This document shows positions 1 to 11,955 of a stretch of 64,000 nucleotides of DNA, piece after piece. The stretch spans positions 469,390,008 through 469,454,007 of the forward strand of contig NC_081405.1 of NCBI RefSeq assembly GCF_030272615.1, in the 5' to 3' direction. This stretch comes from Cryptomeria japonica (lineage: Eukaryota > Streptophyta > Pinopsida > Cupressales > Cupressaceae). How positions within the stretch are numbered: position 1 is the first letter of the stretch; every line of letters starts with the position of its first letter. Both the position numbers and the translations under genes were made by a program. Under the pieces are notes generated by a model. That model was not told the DNA's origin and ran no database searches. It saw nothing but the letters and a program-made list of their open reading frames with translations.

Positions 1-739
1 GGATGAGAGCTTCGATGTGCAAAGGTTTGTTATGGTCTTCATTATCAAGTGGGCCCCATTGCTGGAAGGTGGTGTTTTGGCATTGCATGACTAGTTTTGG
101 GTCCTTTTTTTATCTCTTTTGGTTTGCCAAATGACTTAGGAGAGAGAGGCAGGTTGTCTATTAATAAGACGTCCTCCAATTTGTATTCTCCACAGCTATT
201 GTCCAAGATCTTGATTTGATTATCTGGTTGGGATGATGTGGAGGCAACATTTGATGTGTCAGATGGAGGTGTTGGCAAGGGTCTATTTAGTGGGCAATGA
301 TATGAATGCTTCCCCTCTAATAGTTTACAATATTGAAAAGGTTGGGGATCACCTTTGACAGTGATCACTCTTCCATTATAGGGGAATTTGATGCATTGGT
401 GATAGGTGGAGGGTACGTCCTGCAAGGAATGAATCCATGGCCTCCCAACGAGAATGTTGTAGGGGAGATCAAGATCTAGTATTTGGAAAGGGGTTTCAAT
501 TGTAATGGGGCCCACTTGAAGAGGTAAGGTGACCACGCCCTTTGAAATTCTTTCTGCATCATCATATGCCTTTATTGTTATCCTTCCTGATGTGTCTATC
601 AGATCTTCAGAAAGTCCCAATTATTTTATTAATTTGTATGTGCATAGATTAAGCCCAGATCCATCATCTATTAGGATACGTTTCACCTTGTGCTTGTGGA
701 TAAGAGCTTTGATGTGTAAAGGTTTGTTATGGTCTTCAT
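1..739 (-). repeat. Direct duplication of the protease N-terminal segment (offset ~697 bp)
   Basis: Bases 1-42 match bases 698-739 with about three mismatches by eye. Both encode, on the minus strand, the EDHNKPLHI segment just before the retropepsin active site. The second copy is cut by the window edge, so its full length is unknown. The frame of the first protease ends at 45, immediately after this second copy begins. Confidence 0.75.
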
Positions 740-3221
740 CTGTGGGAGCATCTTTGGAGTTAAATACAATGTGCTGCTGGGCAGCAAGGTTTCCAATGAG
801 GGCTTGGAATTGGGTGGTGTTGATGTTATCTGGAATGCGTGATTGGAGAAGGGCTTGTTCCAAAATTTCTTTATGGACCGAGGAGGTCTTGAGAAGTTCC
901 AAAATGGAGGTCTACGCGGGTGTCTTCCCAAGTTGATCAAGGAGGTCATATCAGCGGGTGGAAGACATGGGTGGCAAGTTTGATGGGGGAGGAACTCCTT
1001 GGATGGTGACTCTTCCTCGGCATGTAGTTGCATTGCAGTCATTCTAGAAATGGGAGGTGGAAGGCATGGCACCTTGAATGACTATCCTAGTAGGATTTGG
1101 TCTGCTTTGGGAAGAAGGAGAATTGACTACTTGGATGGTTATGACATTGACATTATTGTCTACAGGCTCAATGCAACCTACTAAAAAATCAAAACCGGTT
1201 AAATGATTAGCATAGTCATAACCCATTGCGTTAGATGATGAACCTTTTCCTTTATCATGCTTTGAGAAGGGTTCCTGGTACATTTTGAGTTTGTCATTGT
1301 TATTACCAAGTTTTGTATTTGCTATCTCAATCTCACCTCTATCAATGAGATCTTGTATGTAGATCTTCAGTTTCATACACTTTCGTGTATCATGTCCCTT
1401 GATACGATGGTATTCACAATACTCATTTTCTTTATACCATCTTGGTTTAGGTTGATTGGGGTCAAACGGGAAAGTGATTGGAAAAACCACTATACCTGCT
1501 TGGACAAGTTTTTGAAACACCACTTCAATAGGCTCAACCAGAGGAGTGAAATCTCTTGGAGTCTTGTTATTTGATCGAGGTGGTCATCCCTGGATTGAGA
1601 CATTGTTGTGAGGTTTTTGGGATTGATTTTGGTTGTTGAATTGATGATTGTTGGTGGTGGATTTTGGGGGAGTGGCCACGATTTGGACCTGCTTTGCAAC
1701 AGTTATACCATCATTGACCACATTTTTGTTTTTGGACCAGAATTTTGGCTTGTCATTATAATAAGAGGAAGAACTTTGTGTCGACTTCTGGTAATGTTTC
1801 AAGGTTCCTTCCTCCAATAAGACACGTTCGAGGGTGAGGCCCTTATCTGTCAATTTTTGGAAGGATTTGATACATTGAGATATTAAAGGTCTTGAAAGTT
1901 TAGGCACCAAGTTCTTTTGGAATACCTCAATTTGATGTTTTTCTGGCATGTCCCACTAGAATTTCTTGATAAGATGTCGCCATCTTTGTAGGAAATTGGT
2001 GAAGGTTTCTCCAGGCCTTTGTTTTGTATTACATAAGTCCATCATAGAAACATCATTACCCATGTTGTATGCATAGTGGGTCACAAATTTTTCTACCAAC
2101 TCTAGAAAAGAGACAATGGAACCTTGTGGTAAAGATGAGAACCATGCCAAGGCATCTCCCGTGAGACTCTTGGGAAAGAGTCTGCGAAGATAAAGGTCAC
2201 TATAGGAGACTTCGTGGCATAAGATGTGGAATTCTCGAACATGATTGCGGGGGTCTCCTTTGCCTTCATATTTGGTGAATTTAGGGATCTCAAATCCTGG
2301 GGGATATGGTGCAACTGATATAGATGGGTTGTAAGGACAAGGGAAAAAATCTTTGAATGAGTAAGTTTTCCTTTTATTAGTCCTTTGTTTCATGTCCTTG
2401 ATGATATTCTTCATGTCTTGAATTTCCTTGATGAGGTCTTGTTGTGGACTTTGATATTGATGAATTGTATTTGCCCCAAGAATTGGATGAACCAAAGAAG
2501 GTGGACCACCACCAATATATTGATATGATGAGGAGGTGGGAACATGGGATGTGATGACCAATGTCGCTGGGGTTTGAGGGACAGTTGGTTGCGGTCCGCT
2601 AACTGTTGTGACGGGATTGAATACGGCCCGGATAAAATTTGCAACATTGTTGGGAGGAAGGGAAGTTTGTGGAATAGAAATTTGTGGTTGAATAGAAGGA
2701 GGTGGTATAGAAGTTTGTTGGAGAATGGATGAGATCAGATTTGATAGTGGTATGGATGGTAAGGAGGAAGAAGGTGGGATGGAGACCACGGTGGGAGGTA
2801 CCGTGGGTGGTATTGGTTGAGCCTGGATGATTGATGGGGCTGCAATTGATTGAGTTTGAATAGTAGGTGCAACACTTTGTGTGGGAGCGAGGTCTCCTTG
2901 TGGTTGTTGGGTGAGAGCGGTTCTATTAAATTCAGGTGGAAGTTGAGCTCCATGTTCAAGGAGAGTTTTTAGAAGTGCAGTAGGATTGTGTTTAATAAAC
3001 TTTTCCATCATGTCTTGGTTATAAGAATCCGCTAGGAAAGTTTGCACTTCCGGACAAAGTTCATCTTGGTTAACCATGTCAAGATTTTGACTTTGATCTT
3101 GATCGCTAGGTTGCCCACTTTGTGTATGATCTTGTGTGGGATCTTCATATCGGACACCAATGTCTGGCATGCCATATTGTTGTTCAGCCATCTTTTTCTT
3201 TTGGGATCGAGTTGCGACCAT
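45..3221 (-). pseudogene. gag: Ty3/gypsy gag-protease, one frame with six premature stops
   Basis: Encodes the capsid/nucleocapsid polyprotein and start of the protease of a gypsy element. From ATG at 3221 a single frame continues to a TGA at 45 (1,058 codons). Premature stops lie at 1956 (TAG), 1584 (TGA), 1044 (TAG), 951 (TGA), 912 (TAG) and 621 (TAA), with no frameshift. Order: Gln/Pro/Ser/Thr-rich N-terminus (roughly residues 70-260), capsid-type gag domain (about 300-420, containing GDALAWFSSLP and GETFTNFLQRWRHL), zinc-knuckle variant CEYHRIKGHDTRKC near 1400, then retropepsin (VKRILIDDGSGLNLC, then NILVGRPWIHS). The active site reads DDG rather than the common DTG/DSG, as seen in related plant gypsy lineages. 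It is a dead copy. Several stops sit where a CGA, CAG or TGG codon is plausible, fitting C-to-T decay. Confidence 0.85.
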
Positions 3222-4293
3222 ACACGATATTTGTGATGAAAAGACATAGGAAAAATGTGATGAAAGGACTTAGGAAATTTGAGGATGATTGATGGAGGAG
3301 GTATAGTAGTGATGGTTTAGAAGAAATTTGATGACTAGGTTGTCTTTGGTATGAACATGAAGGATCGATTCGAATGGCAAGTTGTATGAAGGGATACGAC
3401 CACCCTGATTTGGACGATAGTTGGTGTTTCAAAGAACAAACTTGAATGTTGATGGAGATGACAAACTCTTAGCTTCTCTCTTAGGCTTATGAAAAATGGG
3501 ATGGACAATGTTTTGATGCAATTTTGGCCTTTATGTGGGTAATGACTTGGACAATTGTTTGTGTCTTGACAAATATTTTTGCAAAGTGTTTGGGGATAGT
3601 GATGTGTTTTTAGTCTACTCTTGGCAAGTATCTATCAAACAAAGCAAACACAGTGATCAAATGCATATTATATCAAAGACACTCATGCTCATATACAACA
3701 TTCTTAAGGCTGGCAAGGACAATAGTCATTGAATCCCAATTGGTTTCCCATCTACACTTACCCAGAGCGGACACTTAGATGCTTGACCCCACTGGCTCCC
3801 CTCCACGACACTCACTTCTCGGGGCAGCCAAGCATCAATTCCCATGAAAACTCTTCATGGTGAACTTTGTGTCTCTACTAAGGGCTATAAGAATATGGGC
3901 CACTTCAGAGGTCTGACCTTCTGCACCAATGACTAGAAGGTTTTTGGCCACTATGAACAAGGTGTTTAGTAAGTCTTCCCGTTAGGAGCTACCCTTCGAA
4001 GTTGCGCAAGCGCAATTGAGGCCTATAGCCCAACGAAGCACCAAGAACTTAGTAGTAACACAAGCATGATTGAGATCTCTAGGATCCTACTAAGCACCCA
4101 ATGTGAGAGTGAACTCTCATATAGCCCCAACCATTAACCCTTTCGTAGTCAATGGCCTATTTATTATAGTGAGTTGGGAACCCCAGATTCAGTTGTACTC
4201 ACTTGGGTCGTTCCCCTCTTACCTTCTCAAAGAGCAAGCTGGGAGGGCAGGCCCGCTAGAGGTAAACGCACAATCAAACAAGAAAATGTTGGA

Positions 4294-5490
4294 GGGTCTA
4301 GATTTTTGATCATCTAGTAAGACGTGAGCATACTTTCCTACCTTTACGTTTTTCTTAAAGACACATAAGACAATGGTTCATTCCATTTTAATTAATATCT
4401 AGGTGCCTAATTTAAATAAATGCACAATATTTGGTTGAATCAGCTAGGCAACCTGCAAAACCACTTGATTAGTAGTTTGAAAAATGGAGTCTTTAAAAAG
4501 CGTCCTACAAAACAACTTGATTAGTAGTTTGGAAAAATAGAGTCTTCAACAAGCGTCCTGCAAAAAACAACAAAATGACAAAAATATTAAATTTTTTAAT
4601 TTTTTGGGAATGAATAGAAAAACATGAATAAAAACTTTTTTTATTAATGACAAATGTAGATTTGAAGAAAGCTTTGATGTGTAAATGGGGTTTGACTAGG
4701 TTTTTGCCACTTTCCAAGAGATAGGCAAGCAAAAAATGGGGATTTTGGAGGAGAGATGAAGGAATGGGAAAATTTGTCAAAAAGGGGCAAAGAAGCAAAA
4801 GTTGGAGATGGATAATATGAGAAAAATTTGGAGGTGATTGGATAAAAGGGGAAGGATTTATGACAAACCCTAAAAATAGAGAAAAATGGGATTTTGGGCT
4901 TCAAAAAGTGGATTTTTGGGATAAGGCCTCCAAGGAAGGAAATGTGGAAAATGGCAATGCGGAGAATCTGGTGAAGTTTGGAGAAAAATGGAGTCGAGAT
5001 AAAGAAGATATGGCAAAAAAATAGATTTTTTTTTTTTCAACCTTAGATTTAACAGAGCAGACAAAAACCCTAGATTTAACATAGTAGAAACCTTAAATTT
5101 AACAGAATAAAAAAAAAGTCAAAGGTCCAGATTTTTGATTGTCTAGATAGATAAGAGCATAATTTCCTACTTTCACACTTTCCTGTAGTCAGACAGATTA
5201 TATTTAAATAGAGCAGATAATAAGAAATGAAAAAAAAATAAAAAAATGCAGACTACAGTTAGCACCTAAAAATTTCAGACAAATTAACAGAGCAGATAGT
5301 AGCACTAAACATATAGAAAAGTGTCAAAGGTCCAGATTTCTGATTGTCTAGATAGACAAGAGCATACTTTCTTATTTTCACACTTTCCTGCAGTCAGAGC
5401 ATACAATCGCACTAAACAGAATAGAAAAATGAAAGGTCTAGATTTCTAATTGTCTATATAGACAAGAGCATACTCTTCTACTTTCACATA
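4294..5490. repeat. Four dispersed copies of a ~60-75-bp unit
   Basis: Copies begin near 4294, 5119, 5323 and 5431. Each has the core AGGTCTAGATTTNTGATNNT (or close), then AAGAGCATACTTTCCTAC and, in the last three, TTTCACAC or similar. Copies two to four are closely spaced with variable linkers containing AACAGAGCAGATA. This looks like local amplification in an LTR or enhancer-like region; function is unknown. Confidence 0.75.
4456..4560. repeat. Tandem duplication, 52/53-bp unit, two copies
   Basis: Units at 4456-4507 and 4508-4560 both contain ACTTGATTAGTAGTTTG, then GAGTCTT and AAGCGTCCT, with a handful of substitutions and a 1-bp length difference. They lie inside the presumed gypsy LTR. 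Confidence 0.85.
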
Positions 5491-6855
5491 GATTATAATT
5501 AAACAGAGCAAATAACAGATCGGATAACAAGAATTCAAATTCCCATAAAACGCTTTCGCTAATCGCAGAGCTATTGTGATGAAACTGAAACAGAAACAAA
5601 AACGCAACAGAAATAGAAAAGAAGCTGTTGCGCAGAAATACAAAGCAACTATTTTGGAACCTGCAAAATTTAAATTTTTTTTTTTTTTTTTCTGCAGCCG
5701 CGCTATTTCGGAACCTCCGTCTCACAACTCACAAAAACCTAAAAAAAAACATTAGTTCTTAGGGACGTGGGTCCCACCAGGCATGCCAAAATGAAGAGGG
5801 GAAAATAGATTTAAAGGTCAAATGATCAAAACATAATGAAATGAACATGCAGAATGCTAAAATATCATTAAAAGACCATTTCACCTTGCTATTTTACCTT
5901 CTCCTTTGGATTGAGCTTGATGAAGTGAAGGCGCCCCTTGATAATGCTCCACTTGATGTGCTCCTTTGATTGCTGGATGTAGATGGCTCTCCAATGTTGT
6001 GCACAAATGGAATGGATTTGAAAAATGATAAGAATGAGATGATCAAGTTGCCAAGATGATTTCTTGGGCTCGAAAGGGCAGCATAAACTTACTGGATTTC
6101 AAGATGTTCAGAATGAAGGGATGGAGCCCTATTTTATAGGAAGAGGAGAGGAAAATGGATAGCTAGGATGAATTTGAGATGAAGGGCTAAGATTTACTTG
6201 TGAGCTCACACAAGGTCCAAGAGAGGGTGTGGAGACCAAGAAATATGCCTTAAAGACATTTCGTATCTCGACACTCCACAAGATGCATTGGAGGAATTAA
6301 AAATTCTCCAAAAAAGGATATCATGGGGATTGGAGGAATAAAAAGGAATTAAAAATTCCTTGGGAGAGGGGATGCCTAGAGGAATTTGTGATTTTGAAAA
6401 TCTTACATTCACCTAGGAAAAGAGCATTTAAAGCTAGTGGTTGGATGAAAAGGACAAAGAGTTGACTTTGTGGCTAATCATGATGATTAACCATTAACAA
6501 CTCATTAAGAGGGGGATTAGAGTAAATGTTAGGTGGGATTAATATTTGTAGGAGAATTTGACTAGGAGAGAGAATGAGTGGAGGGAATAAAAAATTAGAA
6601 GAATAATGTTAAGTGAGTTTAGGGAGTTTATAGAAGAATGAATTAATTAATTAGCTAAGAGGAAGATTTGTGAGGATTTGATTTTTTTAGAAGAATAAAG
6701 AAAGGGATTGATTTATTAAATAAATCAATCATATGCTATAGTGACAATATTAATTACATTTAATTAATATTGAGAGGAATTTGAATTAACATAATTAATT
6801 AATTAACTATGTGAGGAATTAAAAATAATTAAAATAATTATTTTTAAGTGTCTAC

Positions 6856-6938
6856 ATTTAGTTTGTTTTCTATCTACTGATTCACCCCCCCTCTCAGTAG
6901 TTGTCTGGATGCTTATTGATTCATCATGTCATCAGGAT
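6856..6938 (+). mobile_element. 3' tail of a copia LTR (G-like family), interrupted on its left
   Basis: TTTTCTATCTACTGATTCACC, the C run with CTCTCAGTAG, then ATTCATCATGTCATCA closely parallel the LTR end of element G (31850-31930). No primer-binding site follows, so this is a 3' LTR or solo-LTR tail. The gypsy element to the left appears to have inserted into it; the rest would lie beyond base 1. Confidence 0.6.
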
Positions 6939-9900
6939 TAATTAATAGGGCTCAACTATTAATTATCTTGATTAGGTGAACCTAACTACCCACCCATCAA
7001 TTCATTATTACATTATCAATTGTTTACTTCATGGTAAACTTCCAATGTGCCCTGGCGATCTAGACTTCATGCATCCTTACAAGGAACCTCATGTAAGCCT
7101 ATCTCTCATGACCCCAATCATCACAAGGAAGCCCACTCTCCCTAACATGTTCCCAAAACAAAATCACAAAAAAGGCTCCAATTCAATATGCAAATTTGAA
7201 AACCATATGCATCATCATGCATCCATAAATCATATAGGAACATGCAATGATTACAATATCAAGTAAAGAAATAATGAGCCTCATAGCAAAATAATGCATC
7301 AAGCACCACAAAAAGGCCATCAAAATCTATCTAGCATATGAAAAGAGTAATAACAACAAGGCACATCAACCTACTGGTTAAAAGCAATAAAACAACCCTT
7401 TCTATCATAACTTCTCAACATGAAAGAGAGCATAAAATCTCAATAATGAAGCACATCAACATATAGAAGCAAAAACCACATAAAGATCATCAAATCTGAT
7501 AAAATGCAATACTAGAAAACATCAATAAACCTCCATAAATGCTCTGGTATGACATCAAATCTAGAAAATCAATACAAACTTAGAAAATCAATCAAAATAC
7601 CAATTTTGGGCAGTTCAACACCTTTTTCATGTAGTACAATGCATATACCCAGTGATACAATGCAAACACTAATTCCAACATCGCATTTACAGAATACAAA
7701 ATCGCATTCACAGAGGAAAACAATGCATACATTAAGAAATGGCACATATATCAATTTTTGAAGCTCATATGCTGACATAAACAACACATTTACTAGGAAA
7801 CAATGCATTTACAAAACTAGATATCACAAATGAAATACTTTGTAGTGAATTTTCCATAAACAAAATCACATATACATAAAAAAATAGGGCATTTATTCAA
7901 ATAACGCATTTTCTCAGAAACAGATACAGAGTCGGGAAATTTACGACTCAAAAATAAAATCGAAAACATAGCAATAAGGCTCGAATAAGGGCTCAATAGA
8001 GACACCCAGAACTAACAAAGAGATTAATACAAACATATAAACAAATGGTGAACTATGGGAAGACTATTTATCAGGAATGTCATTTAGGGCTATGGGGTCA
8101 AAAATTCATGCATAACACCTCATAGCAAGTAATGAAACCAAATAACTTTTACAAAACAATCCTAGACCAGAAGGAAATAAAACACACTCTCTAACAAGAC
8201 AATTTGCTTGCACAATGAGATTTCACCACAGAGGACAATTTATGGAGATGTGTGTTCACAATGAAACCCAAAACTCCAAGGAAAAATAATAAATTTCCCC
8301 AAATGATAAAGTAAAACTATACAACATATAATTTCCCCATAAAATATTCTTCTTAACTATATAAAACTATACAATAAGATTATTCTCCCAAAACACCCGC
8401 ATACAATTTGTAGACATGGTGAATACAGGAAGATGAAAAACCAGAAAACAAAGAGAAGGGAACCAACAACCTACAACCAGAAGTGACAGAAGAAAGTTGT
8501 AGAAGCGCCCAACAAAATCCAGCAAGCTCCCAAAAAATTCCAACAACAGAAAAGGTTTTAAAAGACTGTAACACGACAACAAGCTCAGGCACTCGGATAA
8601 AAAGAAAAACCAAACCAAAACCTGAGCCTCCAAGACAAAACCCTAGCCTCAAATTCAACCAATGAAAATATTCCAAAAGGCAATATATCTTACCTACCCC
8701 ACTTTAGATTATATTTTTATTTCTCATTTTAACTTCAACTAATGAGAATAAACGGTGGGTGAGGGAAATATTAAAGCATATTTATAATTATAAGTGGGAT
8801 GTAAAAAAGAATATAATATAAGGTACTTTATTAACCCCACAATTAATCATTAAACTATACAAATAACTATAGGCTATGATTAAATAAATAAATCAAATGG
8901 GTAATTAAATAAATAAATAAATAACCTCTAATAAATATTATTCAACACTAAAGCCAAAAGACATTAATAAACAATAAATAAATAACTGAACAATAAATAC
9001 TAAATAAGCCATTAATCAACAATAAATAAATAAATATTAAATCTCAAATAATCAAAACACCAATAATCCAATAATTAAATTAAACATTAACAACTATTTA
9101 ATCTCACATCAATTAATTAAATAAATCAATAAACACTTGCATACTCACAAAACCATAACTCATTGACTAACATGGTGAATCACACTAAGACACTGGCGAC
9201 TCAAGGTAGACATCTTAGACCTAGAGTATGTGAAGGGAACTTGTGTCAACTCTGAACCACATTGCATTGGGATTTAAAGACTCACTCAAACTTGTGGAGC
9301 CAGGTGGAGTTGGTGTCTGGTACCTGCAAATTCCTACAACCATAAAGCAACGATACAACATATGCATATGTATCATAATAGGCAAGTGATAGGGAATCAC
9401 AATGGCACATCTCGCTCGCAATGAGTGATCTGCATCGTCCCTCTCACAAAGACAGTCATACAATAATCAAACACATCGCATAATCAACTCATCATATGTA
9501 ATCATGAAATATGGTTAGTTTAATCATAATAGTATCAAATCCATGATCAATATAAACTATCAATAATCCATCAACATAGTAATGCATATGGGATCCATCA
9601 AGCATATATGATCCATCAAATCACTTGATCAATAATGATAGCGTCATCATCCATATAAACAATCAAAATAACACATGTCCAAATAATGTCTAGCATCATA
9701 ATGAGTAACTGAAACACATGTATAATCAAAATCCAAAACATCACAATTCATCTAAATAGGTCTATCATGCATGAAATAAAAGTCAATTCAAGTCATGTCA
9801 AGTCAAGTCAAGGAGGGACACTAAACTCATATATTGTAAACATCGATTAGTAACGAAATAATATTTTAAGTTATTGCATATGCTATCTCCTGTGCATTTT

Positions 9901-11171
9901 TCTGAATTCATGTAAGCTAATATATTAAGGATGTACTGGTTTACCATGATATTTTCTATCATCATGTAAATTTGCTTATGGGTATCCTTCAAGGAAGGAA
10001 TTAAATTATGTTTGTAAGTTATAGTGAATTTATGGAGAGTTTATAGGATTAGCGAGAATGGTAGTGTAATAGATTAATGGAATCATGTTAATGTCAAGAA
10101 TTAACATAATGCAAGTTCCCTAATTTGAATTTTTTTATAGGCATGGGTGTGTTTGTATTTCTTTTTTGTATGACTCTGTTTTGAAAGGTAGGCACTAGAT
10201 TGTGGTTTATACTAGAGATATCGCAGGATCTTATTAATTAATCAAAACCCTTTCTCTCCCTCTTTTCTCTTTCTATAATCAAGGGGTTATGTTTACTATG
10301 CATGCTTAATGTTCCCTTGCATCCTTGAGAACTGCATGTGTCAGTTTCTCAGTCAAATTTAATGGTAAAGGAATTAGGGATATGTGTAAATTACATACAT
10401 AAAGGATCCCTTGCACTATTGAGAAGTATCTACCATATTTTTGAACTATGAAGCCATTAAGTATTGGATATAATTAAATATTTTTATCTTGAATGGTAAT
10501 ACCCTCTTGTGTTAGGTAGAGCTCAAAGTGAATAAGGCTTAGAAAAGGCCTTGTCTCTATTGTATTTTCTTGTCCTTGACCCGTCGATATCTCAAACTAA
10601 TGTTGAAGGTCCTTTCTCTAACAAAAAGCATAGTTAAGTCCTTAGAGTTAAGGGGAGCAAGAAAATCACTAACAAAACCTTCATTTCTTACCTTTTATTG
10701 ACGTGCCCAAGGTCCTCTATCTTCCATTAGTGACTTCCCTTGCTACCTCCTTTTGCTGAGAGATTCTCTGTGATGGGCAACCTGTCATTGGGTTAGTCCC
10801 AACATCAATATTCACATTTCTTGTCTTGCACCTTTGTGTGATCCAACCATCATCTCTAGGGAGGGGGCAACCACTAGAGGTTGCACCAGGAGATGATAAG
10901 CTCATACAAGGAGTGGGGGGTCCAGCACATGCATCTCAACACTTAGAGGGCTCTTCAAGTGCAAATTATTGGGGGGGTCATAATAGCCTCAATACAATTT
11001 AGGGTTGAGGACATGTCAGAAATCTCCCCATCCTCTAAACAAGACATTCCTTTCAAAGGAGTGCAGGTCAATCTCTCTGAAGAACAGAGCCCTTAGGCCA
11101 CTAAAGAGGTCACTTAAGGAGGTAACCTAGCATCCAAGACTGGCAAGGAGTTGGGGGTCTCATCATCCACC
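6939..11171. other. Anonymous AT-rich DNA, no supported gene
   Basis: I read both strands and found only short chance frames. Present are short local repeats such as CAATGCAT and CGCATTTACA (about 7630-7730), an AT-rich low-complexity block (8881-9130), and a GTCAAGTCAAGTCAAG mini-repeat near 9795. A minus-strand tail related to the LINE relic at 11172 may extend down to about 10,700, but it is too broken to translate reliably. Confidence 0.6.
8881..9130. repeat. Low-complexity AT-rich region with ATAAATAAAT blocks
   Basis: Repeated AAATAAATAA, AATTAAATAAATAAATAA and related strings. Simple-sequence DNA with no coding potential. Confidence 0.8.
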
Positions 11172-11710
11172 TTAGGAGGGGAGAAGAATTTTATTGATGC
11201 TCTCCCTAAAGGGATAATCCTCGTAGTCAATCTCAAGACACGTCATGATAACGAGTTCCACTCTAACCTCTGGTTCTTTGATCTTGAGGGGATCAGGATA
11301 TGGGGCTTTACAATCTTAGGTAATTTGGCCTACCTCTGGTTCCTTGAGCTTGAGGATCTTAGGGTTCAGGGATTTGCAATCTAAGATAATGTAGCCTACC
11401 TTGTGACATTTTTGGCAGAAGAGAGTGGCATTTTCATAGACCAAAGTGTGGGTCCAGCTTCCCAACTTAGACTTAAGGGTAATTAAATTAGGAAGATTCT
11501 TACTAACCATAGCCTGGACACACAAGCACATATACACCAGTCTCAATTTGGTTCTAGTAATCTCATCCAGAGCCACAAAGTGCCCAAAATTATTTCTAAT
11601 CCATTTGAAGACTAATTTGTTCTAATATTCCAGAGGGAGTTCTGGAAGGCAAACCCAAACAGGAGTAGACTCATGAAGGCACAAAATTGTGTCACATTTC
11701 AGGCCAACTT
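11172..11710 (-). pseudogene. LINE-type ORF1 relic (DUF4283-like plus zinc knuckle)
   Basis: One minus-strand frame reads from about 11710 to 11172 with internal TAG near 11614 and TAA at 11316. It contains TPVWVCLPELPLEY, then GHFVALDEITRTKLRLVY, LKSKLGSWTHTLVYEN and the knuckle CQKCHKVGYIILDC, whose usual His is Tyr here. That order matches the nucleic-acid-binding ORF1 (DUF4283 followed by a CCHC knuckle) of plant L1-type LINEs and derived genes. The stop after LEY probably replaces the Trp found there in relatives. A charged tail (KIKEPEVRVELV) follows. No reverse transcriptase is nearby, so it is a truncated relic. Confidence 0.65.
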
Positions 11711-11955
11711 ATCAACACAAGTGAATTTAAGTAATTCTAACTAAAAATTAATTTTAGTCAAACATAAGGTCTATATAGATTCATTATAGCTATCTTATAT
11801 ATTGGCCACAACTTTTCCAATTGAAATTGTCTATTAAATGTATATTTTATACCACTTTGGATCTAATTACCAATTTTTTATATTTTTTTTGAAAAAATTG
11901 ATGTTTCAACAACTCCTACTCTTATAAATAATATATTTTTTTTAAATGTAAAAAT

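Larger units (their letters stand above)
1..6855 (-). mobile_element. Ty3/gypsy LTR retrotransposon, left part cut by window edge
   Basis: Minus-strand gypsy element. The coding part (gag and protease) runs from 3221 down to 45; reverse transcriptase and integrase would lie left of base 1. Upstream of gag (3222-6855) there is non-coding DNA that I take to be leader plus 5' LTR. The right boundary at 6855 is inferred from the minus-strand start TGTAGACAC and from the abrupt change to a copia LTR tail at 6856. I could not identify the primer-binding site or the LTR 3' end. Gag and protease type are clear; the outer boundary is tentative. Confidence 0.7.
3222..6855 (-). other. Presumed gypsy leader and 5' LTR, non-coding
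   Basis: No credible reading frame. The segment contains a tandem duplication (4456-4560), a fourfold dispersed repeat (4294-5490), a 17-nt T run (5675-5691) and AT-rich DNA with many GGAATTAAAAATT-like stretches toward 6850. Its position upstream of gag and the TGTAGACAC terminus (read on the minus strand) suggest leader plus LTR. The 3' LTR is outside the window, so this cannot be confirmed by pairing. Confidence 0.45.

Noticed and set aside
4644-5082. Minus-strand Phe/Ser/Pro-rich frames of 70-97 codons
   Set aside because: Compositional by-products of A/G-rich presumed LTR sequence, overlapping each other with no domain.
8367-8676. Overlapping hydrophobic minus-strand frames of about 90 codons
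   Set aside because: Two frames are open at once and neither shows a recognisable pattern; no supporting context.
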